Assembly (NCBI GenBank): GCA_045226255.1
Contig: JBGVCG010000029.1
Coordinates: 15,836-79,835 of the forward strand
Source: UBA1181 sp045226255
Lineage (GTDB): Bacteria > Bacteroidota > Bacteroidia > Bacteroidales > Paludibacteraceae
Direction: 5' to 3'
Length of the DNA stretch: 64,000 nucleotides
Shown: positions 44,161 to 52,987 of the stretch, in pieces
Numbering within the stretch: the stretch's first letter is position 1
How the letters are laid out: every line of letters starts with the position of its first letter
Position numbers and translations under genes: made by a program
The notes under the pieces: generated by a model
The model's input: the letters and a program-made list of their open reading frames with translations, nothing else
Databases searched by the model: none
What the model was told of the DNA's origin: nothing

Positions 44161-44931
44161 ATGGAGGTAATTTCAGTTGTTGGTCAAAAGGGTGGTTGCG
44201 GTAAGACAACCATGACCATCCTGCTCGCGAGCACGCTCGCGTACAAGTACAAGAAAAAGGTCGCCGTTTTGGACTGCGATACCCTGCAACAGTCACTCAC
44301 CAAGTCGCGCATCAACGACCTTGCGCTGATCACGCCCTACGAGGCCGTGGACGAGAACGGGAAAAAGGTGAAGATGGTGCAGGACGGTGTCATGTTCAAG
44401 CAATTCAAGGAGCAGAACATCAAGCCGTACGACATCGTCCGTTGCAAGGAGAACGTGGACGACATCATCAACTATCTGGTGAAGAAGGATGAGGAGGGTT
44501 GCGACTACGCGTTGCTGGACCTTCCCGGCAACGTGGACAACACGGACTACTTCCGCATCGTGTCGCTTTGCAGCATAGTGTTCCTTCCGTTCATCGTGGA
44601 TTCGCTCGACTTCGATTCCAACTTCGCCTTCGCGAAGCACACGCATCAGCGGATCTTCGAGGTGAACGAGGACTGCAACCTCAAGAAGATGTACGGGTAT
44701 TGGACGAAGTTCGACGAGACGTGCCGTCCCCTCGTCTTCCAGTCCTATTGCGATAAGATCAAGAACGAGCTTCCTGACCTTGAGATGCTGCATTTCCGCC
44801 TCGGCAACACCAAGGCGGTCGGAAACGACAAGTGCCGTAACACATTACTCCCGCCTAACAAGCAGTTCCTCGGCTATGGTAAACTCGGCCCGATATTGAA
44901 CGAAATGTACGAGAAAATAAAAATGATATAG
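44161..44931 (+). CDS. traA: ParA-family ATPase (TraA)
   Basis: 256 aa. Deviant Walker A KGGCGKTT at residues 10-17, Walker A' VAVLDCDTLQQSL and Walker B YALLDLPGNVDN. In Bacteroides conjugative elements the first gene of the tra operon codes for such a protein. On a plasmid it may also serve partition, since no other ParA is seen in the window. It is followed after one base by the small DNA-binding-like gene, matching a ParA-partner pair. Confidence 0.88.
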   Translation: MEVISVVGQKGGCGKTTMTILLASTLAYKYKKKVAVLDCDTLQQSLTKSRINDLALITPYEAVDENGKKVKMVQDGVMFKQFKEQNIKPYDIVRCKENVDDIINYLVKKDEEGCDYALLDLPGNVDNTDYFRIVSLCSIVFLPFIVDSLDFDSNFAFAKHTHQRIFEVNEDCNLKKMYGYWTKFDETCRPLVFQSYCDKIKNELPDLEMLHFRLGNTKAVGNDKCRNTLLPPNKQFLGYGKLGPILNEMYEKIKMI

Positions 44932-44932
44932 T

Positions 44933-45388
44933 ATGGCATTTAAGGCAAGAATGATTTCCGACGAGGATTCGAAGTCGATAGCGGAGAACCTCGAACTCGG
45001 TATAACCGATACGATCCAGGAGGCGAAGTCCACACTGGAGGAGAATAGGGCGGATGCGCCCGCCAAGGCCACGGCAAGGAAGAAGAAGAAGGTGTCCAAA
45101 CCGGGCATCGATTTCGACAAGCTGGTGGCCGAATCGGACATTGACCCGCAGAAGTGGCGCACCTTCAAGGAGATAACGCTCCTCCGCCCGATGGAGTTCT
45201 TCGACATGAAGGACGACATCAAGACCGTACCGCTACCCACCTCGCTCGTGGACGCGCTGAACCGTCTCTCGCTCTTCAACAAGAGCGCCTTCAACAAGAC
45301 GATCATCGCGAACCTGATCGTGAGGTTCCTCAAGGAGAACCGTGACATCATCGAGCTTATCGAACAAACTAACAAGAACAAACGATGA
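44933..45388 (+). CDS. TraB/DUF3408-like partner of TraA, 151 aa
   Basis: The N-terminal half is disordered and Lys/Ala-rich (KATARKKKKVSKPGIDFDKL). The C-terminal 60 residues look like an RHH or helical dimer domain, with TVPLPTSLVDALNRLSLFNKSAF followed by IIANLIVRFLKENRDII. DUF3408-type proteins take this place after TraA in CTnDOT-like elements. It probably binds DNA near the operon or a centromere-like site. It overlaps the next gene by four bases. Confidence 0.65.
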   Translation: MAFKARMISDEDSKSIAENLELGITDTIQEAKSTLEENRADAPAKATARKKKKVSKPGIDFDKLVAESDIDPQKWRTFKEITLLRPMEFFDMKDDIKTVPLPTSLVDALNRLSLFNKSAFNKTIIANLIVRFLKENRDIIELIEQTNKNKR

Positions 45389-46224
45389 TTCTGCTCGGTG
45401 TTTTATCAGGTTATTCATGGGGTTCGTTCCTGACGTATCTGATCTTCATCGATATTGTCGTGCTCGCCATCTGCTTCGCCCTTGACAGGTTCGTGTGGTC
45501 AAGGGACAAGGGACAGACCAAGAACGACAGGAGGAATAAGAGGGATGAGGGCGAGGAGGAGGATGGCGTCGATTACCGCAAGCTCAACGAGTCCGTCGTG
45601 GACTACAACGAGGTGAAGGTGGTCGACGAGGATTCGGATGACGAAGGTGACGCCTATTCCGCTCCCTATGGTGGGGCGGCGCCCGCGGGCTCCGACTTGT
45701 CGGATGACCTCTTCGAGGGCGATGAGCCCCAGATGGCCGATCCGGACGGGGATGCGGACGATGACGGGGAACTGGACGTGGTAGGCATGGAGGACCCATC
45801 GGCCGGCGTGGCGGACGATGACGGGGATGAGAATGAAGGAACGGATGAGGATGACGTGGTTTTGGACGATGATGTGGAGACGAACAACAACCTCGCCTAC
45901 GCGAGGTATCTGAACGATGACCCGAGCTGCCGGATCATATCGAGCGACGACTTCGACGAGGACGCGAGGGGTAACTTCGAGTATCTCCCCGACGAGGATG
46001 ACGGCAGCGAGGAGGAGGATGACGACGACGAGCTGACGGATGTGTACATCCAGCAGGGGGACGGCGAACCTGTGCCGCTTGAGGACGATGACGAGGTTTT
46101 CGGGGAGGACGACGTGGATGTCCTCAATTCAGCTTACCCGAAGAATATTGATGATGAATTGGAGGATGCGCCTGGAGTTGACGATATGGACGATCCACAG
46201 GAAGAACCTATTTTTAACGATTAG
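45385..46224 (+). CDS. single-helix membrane protein with an extremely acidic tail, 279 aa
   Basis: Residues 7-33 form one transmembrane helix (FLTYLIFIDIVVLAICFAL) followed by a basic stop-transfer stretch (RFVWSRDKGQTKNDRRNKR). The remaining 240 residues are mostly Asp and Glu with Gly/Pro, for example DEDDVVLDDDVE and EEEDDDDELTDVY, so the tail is unfolded and strongly negative, in the cytoplasm by the positive-inside rule. It takes the traC/traD place. An acidic tail could mimic DNA or hold basic substrates at the channel; no family is recognised. Confidence 0.7.
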   Translation: MILLGVLSGYSWGSFLTYLIFIDIVVLAICFALDRFVWSRDKGQTKNDRRNKRDEGEEEDGVDYRKLNESVVDYNEVKVVDEDSDDEGDAYSAPYGGAAPAGSDLSDDLFEGDEPQMADPDGDADDDGELDVVGMEDPSAGVADDDGDENEGTDEDDVVLDDDVETNNNLAYARYLNDDPSCRIISSDDFDEDARGNFEYLPDEDDGSEEEDDDDELTDVYIQQGDGEPVPLEDDDEVFGEDDVDVLNSAYPKNIDDELEDAPGVDDMDDPQEEPIFND

Positions 46225-46231
46225 AAAATAT

Positions 46232-46249
46232 TTTGGGAAATATCCCAAA
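46232..46249. promoter_or_regulatory. 18-bp palindromic operator of the pilin/T4SS genes
   Basis: TTTGGGAAATATCCCAAA with 4-6 bp flanking complementarity. It lies between the acidic membrane protein gene and traE, 40 bp before the -7 box at 46289. Confidence 0.75.
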
Positions 46250-46288
46250 ATAATAGCGAAAAAACTTTTTTATTACGAAAAAAGTTTG

Positions 46289-46296
46289 TAAATTTG
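46289..46296 (+). promoter_or_regulatory. -7 box TAAATTTG before traE
   Basis: TAnnTTTG box 34 bp before the traE ATG, with TTTT at the -33 place. It suggests an internal promoter for the core T4SS genes. Confidence 0.55.
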
Positions 46297-46329
46297 TACC
46301 AATTAATTAATAAATAATACATAAGTATC

Positions 46330-46626
46330 ATGAAAAGAATTTTAATGACGGCGTGCCTTGCGGGCAGCAGTTTGCTTGCTATGGCACAAGACAGCAAAAT
46401 CAATCAGGGATTAACGAAGGCGACGGAACAGGTGTCCGGCATCTTCGACACGGCCACCAAGCTTCTCTACGCCGTGTGCGCCATCATGGCCATCATCGGT
46501 GCGTTCCATGTGTACAGCAAGTGGACATCGGGTGATCCGGACGTCACGAAGGCGGCTGCAGGATGGATCGGTGGTCTTATCTTTGTCGGAGTGGCTATCA
46601 CGATCATTAGAGCCGTATTCCTCTAA
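46330..46626 (+). CDS. traE: TraE, small pilin-like protein (DUF4134)
   Basis: 98 aa. Signal peptide MKRILMTACLAGSSLLAMA, then a short periplasmic helix and two hydrophobic helices (about 45-66 and 78-97). Size and pattern fit VirB2-like TraE of Bacteroides elements, which would form the pilus or channel filament. Its stop overlaps the traF ATG. It is the first gene after the palindromic operator and the internal promoter, so pilus production is probably the regulated step. Confidence 0.88.
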   Translation: MKRILMTACLAGSSLLAMAQDSKINQGLTKATEQVSGIFDTATKLLYAVCAIMAIIGAFHVYSKWTSGDPDVTKAAAGWIGGLIFVGVAITIIRAVFL

Positions 46627-46949
46627 TGGCCGAGAACTTCTATAAGATCAACAAAGGAGTCGGGCGACCGCTCGACTTCTTTGGTCTGAAGAACTACTAC
46701 ATCCTGTACTTCATAGTCGGGATAGTCGTGGCTTTCCTGTCGTTCTTCGTCATCAGATTCATCAGTGAGGTGGTGAGTTACATCGTGGCGGGCACGATAG
46801 CGTTGGCATCGTACCTCGTCTCCAACTACCTGAACGCGAAGATGGGCGTGAACGGCATGGAGCACAAGCTGGCGATGCGCTCCTGCCCGGAAAGGGTGTC
46901 CCCCAAGAGGGCGAAGCAATTGGTCAGAAGAACAAACAAAAGCAAGTGA
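46626..46949 (+). CDS. traF: TraF (DUF4133), VirB3-like
   Basis: 107 aa. N-terminal FYKINKGVGRPLDFFGLKNYY is the signature of this family; two transmembrane helices follow (about 27-48 and 51-68) and then a basic cytoplasmic tail. It should work with the TraG ATPase at the inner membrane. It overlaps genes on both sides by one to four bases. Confidence 0.88.
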   Translation: MAENFYKINKGVGRPLDFFGLKNYYILYFIVGIVVAFLSFFVIRFISEVVSYIVAGTIALASYLVSNYLNAKMGVNGMEHKLAMRSCPERVSPKRAKQLVRRTNKSK

Positions 46950-49453
46950 CAATGAATTTCAACATCAGGGAAAATAGGATCGAATATTGTTATCCTCTGC
47001 TGGCGTACGAGGATGGCAGGTATCTCATATCGAAGAGCGGCGACGTGACGCGTCTCTTCGAGGCCGAGATGCCGCAGATATTCTCCTCATCGAACAGGGA
47101 GCTTTTCGCGTTCCATGACGCGTGGGTGCGCGCGCTGAACTGCCTGCCGACGTACAGCGTCGTGCACAAGCAGGATGTTTTCACGGAAAACCAGTACGTG
47201 GACACCACGCCCGATGACTCCTTCCTCCGTAAACTCTCCAGGCAACACTTCAACGGAAAGAAGTGTCTGACGCATAAATGCTATGTCTACGTGTCGCTGT
47301 CCACCGAGAAGAACCTGCGCAGCATGGCTTCCGGCAACCTGCTCCTGAGGAACAGGCTCCTTCCGCCGGAGGCGCTCGACAGGGGCAGGCTGGACAAGTT
47401 CAACGACAGCGTGGACCAGTTCAGGCAGATACTGCTGGATTCGGGCTTCCGCCTCAGGGAACTGAGCGAGGACGAGATATTCGGAGAGGAGGGCGGATTC
47501 GGACTGCTCGACAAATACATTTCCTTGAATTTTTCGGGAGGGGGAGAGGTGCTCAAGGACCTGCAGACGGAGGAGAACGACCTGAAGGTGGGCGACGATT
47601 ACGTCAGCTGCTTCTCCATCGGGGATCTGGGCGACCTGCCCAGCGGAGTGTGTTCGGCCGTGCGCAACGAGGTGCTGTCCACCGACGTGAGCGAGGTGAG
47701 CAACTGCTACGTGAGCGACCTCTGCATGGGTCTGCCGTTCAACCACATCTACAACCAGTATTTCTTCATGGTCGATACCCAGAAAGTGTTGGCCGAACTC
47801 GAAAAGGAGGGGAAGAGGATGTCTTCCTTCTCCGCTATATCAAGGGAGAATGCGGTGAACTGTGAGTATAACACGGAGTTCCTCAACGAGGCGCATACAT
47901 CGGGCAACAAGGTCGTGCATGCGGCGTTCAACCTGATGGCGTGGGACAGTAGCCACAAGCGTCTTCTCGCGAAGAACAGCCAGATAGCTTCCGCTTTGGC
48001 CCTGCTCGGTTGCGTGGCGCGCAAGTGCGAGGTCATCGTGCCGCACCTCTTCTGGGCCGGCATACCGGGCGCGGCGAGCAACTACCCCTCGACGATGAAG
48101 TTCCTCAGCTTCCTTCCGGAGGCGTGCTGCTTCATCAACTGCGAATCAAACTATAGGGATATATGCGGTGAGGACCGCAACGGCCTGAAACTGACGGACC
48201 GCCAATACGGCATACCCGTGATGGTGGACGTCAGCAACGAGCCAATGAGGCTCGGCCTTATCGACAACAAGAACAAGTTCGTGCTCGGATCCTCGGGTTC
48301 GGGTAAGTCCTTCTTCACGAACGTGATGGTGTCGCAGAAGTACATGAGCGGCGACCATATCGTCATCGTGGACGTGGGAGACTCCTACCAGACGCTCTGT
48401 AACCTGATCAGGGAGGAGAGCGGCGGTAAGGACGGCGTGTACTTCACCTACACGGAGGAGAAGCCGATCCGCTTCAATCCGTTCTACGTGGAGGATTACG
48501 TCTATCCGGAGGAGAAGGTCGTCAACCTGTGCGCTCTCATACAAGTGCTCTGGAAGAACGCCGACGAGAAGTTCAACTCTAACGAGACGACCCAGCTGCG
48601 CACCTGCATGGCGCAGTACATCAACACGATATGCTCCAACAGGAGCATATTCCCCTGCTTCGACACCTTCTACGAGTATCTGAGGGATGTCTATTCCCGT
48701 AAGATATCGGAGTCGAAGGTAAGGATCGAGAATTTCGACCTCGACAACATGCTGCAGGTCCTTGAACCGTACTATAAGGGCGGAACATACGATTTCCTGC
48801 TCAACGCGAGGGACAAGACCGATCTGCAAAGGAAACGTTTCGTCGTCTTCGAGCTGGACAACATCAAGGATAACCCTGTCATCTTCCCTGTCGTGACGCT
48901 CATCATTATGGATACCTTCATCACGAAGATGAGGTTCCTTGATCCTGGTGTAAGGAAGATGATACTTATAGAGGAGGCTTGGAAGGCCATCTCCAAGGCG
49001 GGTATGGCGGAGTTCATCAAGTACCTCTACAAGACGGTGCGTAAGCACAACGGCGAGGTGGCCGTCGTGACGCAGGAACCGGACGACCTGCTGGATAATC
49101 CCATCGTCAAGGACGCCATCATCAACTCGGCCGATGTGAAGATACTGCTCGATCTGAGCAAGTTCACGAACCGTTTCGATAAGATCAAGGAGGCGCTCGC
49201 CCTGTCCAACAAGGACGCGGCGCTCGCCCTGTCGGTGAACAAGATGACAAAACCTCCCTATAAGGAGGTGTTCATCTCCTTCAACGGCAAGTTCAGCTCC
49301 GTCTACAGGGTGGAGACCTCGTGGGGGGAGGCCCTCTCCTTCACTTCGAAGAAGGAGGAGAAGGGCGAAATATACGCTCTACAGCAAAAGACGGGTGGCA
49401 GCATGAGAAAAGCCATCTTGGAATATATGAAACTTAAAGGGAAAAAATCATGA
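46946..49453 (+). CDS. traG: TraG, VirB4-like secretion ATPase
   Basis: 835 aa. Walker A GSSGSGKSF lies near residue 447, Walker B MILIEEAWKAI near 671, and the C-terminal helices include EVAVVTQEPDDLLDNPIVKDAI, the conserved Gln/Asn region of VirB4 ATPases. The N-terminal 400 residues are the VirB4 domain. It powers substrate and pilin movement. A copy of the G-rich dispersed motif (47534-47556) lies within the reading frame. The start may be ATG 46946 or 46952. Confidence 0.93.
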   Translation: MTMNFNIRENRIEYCYPLLAYEDGRYLISKSGDVTRLFEAEMPQIFSSSNRELFAFHDAWVRALNCLPTYSVVHKQDVFTENQYVDTTPDDSFLRKLSRQHFNGKKCLTHKCYVYVSLSTEKNLRSMASGNLLLRNRLLPPEALDRGRLDKFNDSVDQFRQILLDSGFRLRELSEDEIFGEEGGFGLLDKYISLNFSGGGEVLKDLQTEENDLKVGDDYVSCFSIGDLGDLPSGVCSAVRNEVLSTDVSEVSNCYVSDLCMGLPFNHIYNQYFFMVDTQKVLAELEKEGKRMSSFSAISRENAVNCEYNTEFLNEAHTSGNKVVHAAFNLMAWDSSHKRLLAKNSQIASALALLGCVARKCEVIVPHLFWAGIPGAASNYPSTMKFLSFLPEACCFINCESNYRDICGEDRNGLKLTDRQYGIPVMVDVSNEPMRLGLIDNKNKFVLGSSGSGKSFFTNVMVSQKYMSGDHIVIVDVGDSYQTLCNLIREESGGKDGVYFTYTEEKPIRFNPFYVEDYVYPEEKVVNLCALIQVLWKNADEKFNSNETTQLRTCMAQYINTICSNRSIFPCFDTFYEYLRDVYSRKISESKVRIENFDLDNMLQVLEPYYKGGTYDFLLNARDKTDLQRKRFVVFELDNIKDNPVIFPVVTLIIMDTFITKMRFLDPGVRKMILIEEAWKAISKAGMAEFIKYLYKTVRKHNGEVAVVTQEPDDLLDNPIVKDAIINSADVKILLDLSKFTNRFDKIKEALALSNKDAALALSVNKMTKPPYKEVFISFNGKFSSVYRVETSWGEALSFTSKKEEKGEIYALQQKTGGSMRKAILEYMKLKGKKS

Positions 49454-50073
49454 GAAAGATTGTCATCACATTAACTCTTATGTTCGTCACCCTATCGAAT
49501 TCGTTCGGTCAGGTGGCGGCGGTGTTCGATGAGCAGACATTCGCTCAGAGGGCGCTGAACTTCTTCAGGGAATTCAGCGAGACCGTCGAACAGGGCATGG
49601 ACCAGGCCGAGCAGTTGGCGCTCGAATACAAGAAGTACGAGGAACGCACACAGAAGGTGAGGGACGAGGTGGCCGACATCGCCAAACTGACCAAGAAGAT
49701 CATAGTCCTATATAAGGAGTTGGAGTATTGCCTCAATGACCTTGAGATGCTAAAGAAGGAGTTGGCGAGAAGCAACTACCTCTCCGTCGAGGAGAAGTAC
49801 GAGCTCTTCTCCATGGGGAAGAACGTCTGCCAGAACCTTCTCGACAAGAAGGACCAGATAGACGAGACCGTCAAGGAGTGCAGGAACTATAGTTCCAACA
49901 AGACCGCCAAGGACAAGAAGGAGGACTTGGAGGACTTGATTGCTGAAATAAGGAATACGCGTAAAAAACTGATGGACCTGAAGGGGACGGCCATCAAGAT
50001 AATCGCCGAGAAGAAAGCCCTTCTGGAGAATCAACTTGAATTACAAAGATGTTTTTCACTAAAATTGTTCTGA
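49450..50073 (+). CDS. traI: TraI (DUF4141), VirB5-like periplasmic protein
   Basis: 207 aa. Signal peptide (MRKIVITLTLMFVTLSNSFG), then nearly continuous coiled-coil helices (residues 30-195; QKVRDEVADIAKLTKKIIVLYKELEY split by a short turn). Fits TraI of CTnDOT-like systems, where it is thought to lie at the pilus base or tip. Overlaps traG by four bases. Confidence 0.85.
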   Translation: MRKIVITLTLMFVTLSNSFGQVAAVFDEQTFAQRALNFFREFSETVEQGMDQAEQLALEYKKYEERTQKVRDEVADIAKLTKKIIVLYKELEYCLNDLEMLKKELARSNYLSVEEKYELFSMGKNVCQNLLDKKDQIDETVKECRNYSSNKTAKDKKEDLEDLIAEIRNTRKKLMDLKGTAIKIIAEKKALLENQLELQRCFSLKLF

Positions 50074-50074
50074 T

Positions 50075-51277
50075 ATGTTATTGGTAGTGGATTCTGTTTT
50101 TGATTACTACGCTGAAATAAACAGCAGCTTACAATTTAATTGGGTGCAGGAGGTGGCCGATCTTCTGAACTTCGATGCGATATCCGCCAAGTTGGGCGAC
50201 GCCGTGGGATTCGCCCATACGCTGTGCGGGCTCTTCGCCCTTTTCTATATATGCGTCATCGTGTGGAAGTCGTGGGCGAACGGGAGCCAAATAGACTTGT
50301 ACAAGTGTCTGAAGCCGTTCGTGATAGGGCTCTGCATCATGAATTTCTCCACGATAGTGGCGGGGGTGGACCTGATTGCGAAGGGAATGGGGTCCGTCAC
50401 GCAGGAATTCGTGAATAAGTGTTCGGCCGAATCAAAGGAACAGTTTAACCAGTACGCCCAAAGCATTGTGAATGGTTCTTCAAAAAAAACGGCAGGTCAA
50501 ACCACTTTGGACCAACAATCCGAAGTGAATAGCAACGATTACCTTGTGAAGCAAAAGGAAGACCTGGAGCAGGAGATTAGCGCGACTGAGACGAGGTCGT
50601 GGAGAGAGCAGATACTGGGTGGCTGGGATTTTGTAAAGGAACTTCCAGCCCGTCTCTACGCTTCCTTCGAGGGAGGATTAATCACACTTGTATCGGCCCT
50701 TGCCACTTTGGTGGCCTCCATCATTTCATGTTGCATCCTTTGCATGGGATTTATCGGTCGTTGCATCTTCTATGTGTTCGGACCCGTACTTTTCGCCATG
50801 GAGTTGATTCCGGGCATGGAGGGAAGGATCGCCGGATGGTTCAAGAAGTACTTCACATATTGTTTGTACCCTTGCATCATACAACTGGTCAACGGAGTGC
50901 TGATATTGCTGATGGTCGTGCTGGCGAAAGGATTCTCCGGCAATTCCGGTGTTGGACTCGGGGTGGCCGAATTCCATATCATCATAGGGATCATCGGGGC
51001 GTTCATGTTCATGAACGTGCCGTCCGTGGCTTCGCAGATCATGGACACGGCTTCCAACGGACTGGGTGCGGCTGGTTTGGTCCCTGTCACATATGTCGCA
51101 GGTAAAACGGGTAATGCCATCGCAACGACGGGATTCTCCGGCGTCAAAAGTGGTTTGACGGGAGGTTTGTCCCTTATGGCGGAAGGTGCTAAGAGTATGA
51201 TCAAGAAAGGTAAGGATATGATGTCGTCGAGGAGGGGAGCCTCCAACTCTAACTATAAGGGAGGGGATAAGGAATGA
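50075..51277 (+). CDS. traJ: TraJ, VirB6-like polytopic membrane protein
   Basis: 400 aa with about seven hydrophobic segments, including VGFAHTLCGLFALFYICVIV, the long ALATLVASIISCCILCMGFIG region and LVNGVLILLMVVLA. A C-terminal Gly/Lys-rich cytoplasmic tail ends in KGGDKE. A charged loop of about 60 residues (110-180; Glu/Gln-rich) lies between the second and third segments. It forms part of the inner-membrane channel. Overlaps traK by four bases. Confidence 0.87.
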   Translation: MLLVVDSVFDYYAEINSSLQFNWVQEVADLLNFDAISAKLGDAVGFAHTLCGLFALFYICVIVWKSWANGSQIDLYKCLKPFVIGLCIMNFSTIVAGVDLIAKGMGSVTQEFVNKCSAESKEQFNQYAQSIVNGSSKKTAGQTTLDQQSEVNSNDYLVKQKEDLEQEISATETRSWREQILGGWDFVKELPARLYASFEGGLITLVSALATLVASIISCCILCMGFIGRCIFYVFGPVLFAMELIPGMEGRIAGWFKKYFTYCLYPCIIQLVNGVLILLMVVLAKGFSGNSGVGLGVAEFHIIIGIIGAFMFMNVPSVASQIMDTASNGLGAAGLVPVTYVAGKTGNAIATTGFSGVKSGLTGGLSLMAEGAKSMIKKGKDMMSSRRGASNSNYKGGDKE

Positions 51278-51900
51278 AGTCGCTGAGAAATATGGAGAAC
51301 GCCTTCTCGTTGGTGCGCGCCTGCTTCTTCACGGTCATAGCGTGCAACCTGCTGTCCGTGCTCTTCTGCTACGGATACACCAGGTGGTTCAACGCGAAAC
51401 AGAACGAGCGCATATATGCCCTTGAGGGGGAAGTGCCGGTCATGATAGCGTTGGGCCAGAACGTGAAGGAGAATAGGGAGGCGGAGGCGAAGGCGCAGCT
51501 GACCGAGTTCCATAAACTCTTCTTCTCCATCGTACCGGATATGGAGGAGATAAAGTACAACATGAGGCAGGCGATGCTGATGTCCGATAACAGCGTATCG
51601 GAGGAGTTCGCCTTCCTGGATGATAACGGGTATTTCAGACAGATATGCGAGGCGCAGATACGATGCTCGTATAAGTGCGACAGCATACACATCGATTTCT
51701 CCGAGTACCCATACCCGGCGACGGTGTTCGGACGCACCTCGATCGTGCGTCCATCCGGATCCACCTTCCGTAGCCTTGTGACGTCATGCAGTCTGAGGAA
51801 CGTGCTCCGCACGGATGAGATACCGCACGGTTACCTCATCGAGAACTTCAAGGTGGTCTCCAACAGCGATATCGACAACATTGACTCCCTTTTCAAATGA
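51274..51900 (+). CDS. traK: TraK, VirB8-like, first of two tandem copies
   Basis: 208 aa. One transmembrane helix near residues 17-36 (FFTVIACNLLSVLFCYGY), then a periplasmic VirB8-like domain with FHKLFFSIVPDMEEI and GRTSIVRPSGSTFRSLVTSCSLR. VirB8 proteins nucleate the inner-membrane ring. A second copy follows at once, sharing the same ends but only moderate identity, so two forms may make a mixed ring. Confidence 0.85.
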   Translation: MKSLRNMENAFSLVRACFFTVIACNLLSVLFCYGYTRWFNAKQNERIYALEGEVPVMIALGQNVKENREAEAKAQLTEFHKLFFSIVPDMEEIKYNMRQAMLMSDNSVSEEFAFLDDNGYFRQICEAQIRCSYKCDSIHIDFSEYPYPATVFGRTSIVRPSGSTFRSLVTSCSLRNVLRTDEIPHGYLIENFKVVSNSDIDNIDSLFK

Positions 51901-51906
51901 TAGGAT

Positions 51907-52572
51907 ATGACGATGAACGATTATAAGAACGATTTGGCGAAGTATAAGGTAATTCTTATCGCGGCCACCATCCTCGCGACGGTGGTGAACATACTCGTCA
52001 TTAAATCCTCCTTCGACAGCGCCGAGAAGGAGCGCAACGAGATATTCGTGGCGGATGCGCAGAACACGCTTCTGCTCGCCCTCTCCCGGAACATCAACAC
52101 GAACAGGGGCAACGAGGCGAAGGCGGTGGTGAACAAGATGCACACGCATCTGTTCTACATGGCTCCGACGGCATCGGACATAGAGGGTGGCATAACGAAG
52201 GCGTGCAACCTCTCGGACGTGAGTGTGAAACAGTACTGCGACAAGCAGAGGGAGAGCGGTTGGTACAACCGGATGATGGCCGAGGGCATCAGCATGGAGT
52301 TCGTCACGGACAGCATAGTGCTGTACGACAGCGACAAACAAGGGTATGACTTCTTCGTGCGCCTCTACGGGAAAACGAGCGTGATAAGCTCCACTTCCAT
52401 CGAATTCAAGAGTCTTGTGACCACCTGCTACGTGCAGGAGAGCGCAAGGACGGTGGAGAACCCGAACGGATACATCTGTTGCCTGTTCAACATAGAAAAG
52501 GCGGACAGGTTGAGACTCTTCAGACGTGAGAACAACCCAGCCGCTGACGCGGTGGGAAACGGAAATGAGTAA
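51907..52572 (+). CDS. second TraK/VirB8-like paralogue
   Basis: 221 aa. The same plan as the gene before it: a helix near 14-32 (VILIAATILATVVNILVI), MHTHLFYMAPTASDI in place of FHKLFFSIVPDMEEI, and GKTSVISSTSIEFKSLVTTC in place of the TSIVRPSG strand. An Arg-rich tail differs. Most Bacteroides tra operons that I know have one TraK. The pair is diverged enough to suggest an old duplication or acquisition rather than a recent copy. Confidence 0.8.
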   Translation: MTMNDYKNDLAKYKVILIAATILATVVNILVIKSSFDSAEKERNEIFVADAQNTLLLALSRNINTNRGNEAKAVVNKMHTHLFYMAPTASDIEGGITKACNLSDVSVKQYCDKQRESGWYNRMMAEGISMEFVTDSIVLYDSDKQGYDFFVRLYGKTSVISSTSIEFKSLVTTCYVQESARTVENPNGYICCLFNIEKADRLRLFRRENNPAADAVGNGNE

Positions 52573-52987
52573 CATTAAAAACGATAACGATATGGAAAAC
52601 GAGGAGAACAAGGAATTGAACGAGCCTGCGGAGCGGACGGAGCAAGCGCAGGGGGAGAACAAGGTGATCGACGACATCCAGAACAGGATGAACTCGATGG
52701 AGGTCGGCAAGCGCAAAAGGATCATGATCCTTTTCATCGCGGTGTTCGTATTGCTTTCCTTCTTTAAAATGTCCACAGCCCTAAGAGGCTGCGCCTCGGA
52801 CAAGGAGACCCAAATGGCCGACACCACGCAGGTGGTGAAGGGCGGGGCGGAGGATTCCGCCGCCATATTGCAGAAGGTGCTGGAGACTCCCATAGCGAAG
52901 GAGAGGAAGCGTGACCCTCAATTGGAGGAGTATATGGATAAACTGGTTGAAGACAACAACAAAGAAGAGGAAAATGGCAAAGAATAA
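52565..52987 (+). CDS. TraL-like bitopic membrane protein
   Basis: About 140 aa from ATG 52565, or 131 aa from ATG 52592 (MENEENKELNEPAERTEQ). The later start is preceded by TAACATTAAAA, the dispersed leader core, within the overlap with traK2. Acidic N-terminus, a basic KRKR, one helix (IMILFIAVFVLLSFFKM) and a charged periplasmic tail. It overlaps traM by 14 bp. The place between TraK and TraM fits the small TraL component; sequence support is positional. Confidence 0.6.
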   Translation: MSNIKNDNDMENEENKELNEPAERTEQAQGENKVIDDIQNRMNSMEVGKRKRIMILFIAVFVLLSFFKMSTALRGCASDKETQMADTTQVVKGGAEDSAAILQKVLETPIAKERKRDPQLEEYMDKLVEDNNKEEENGKE

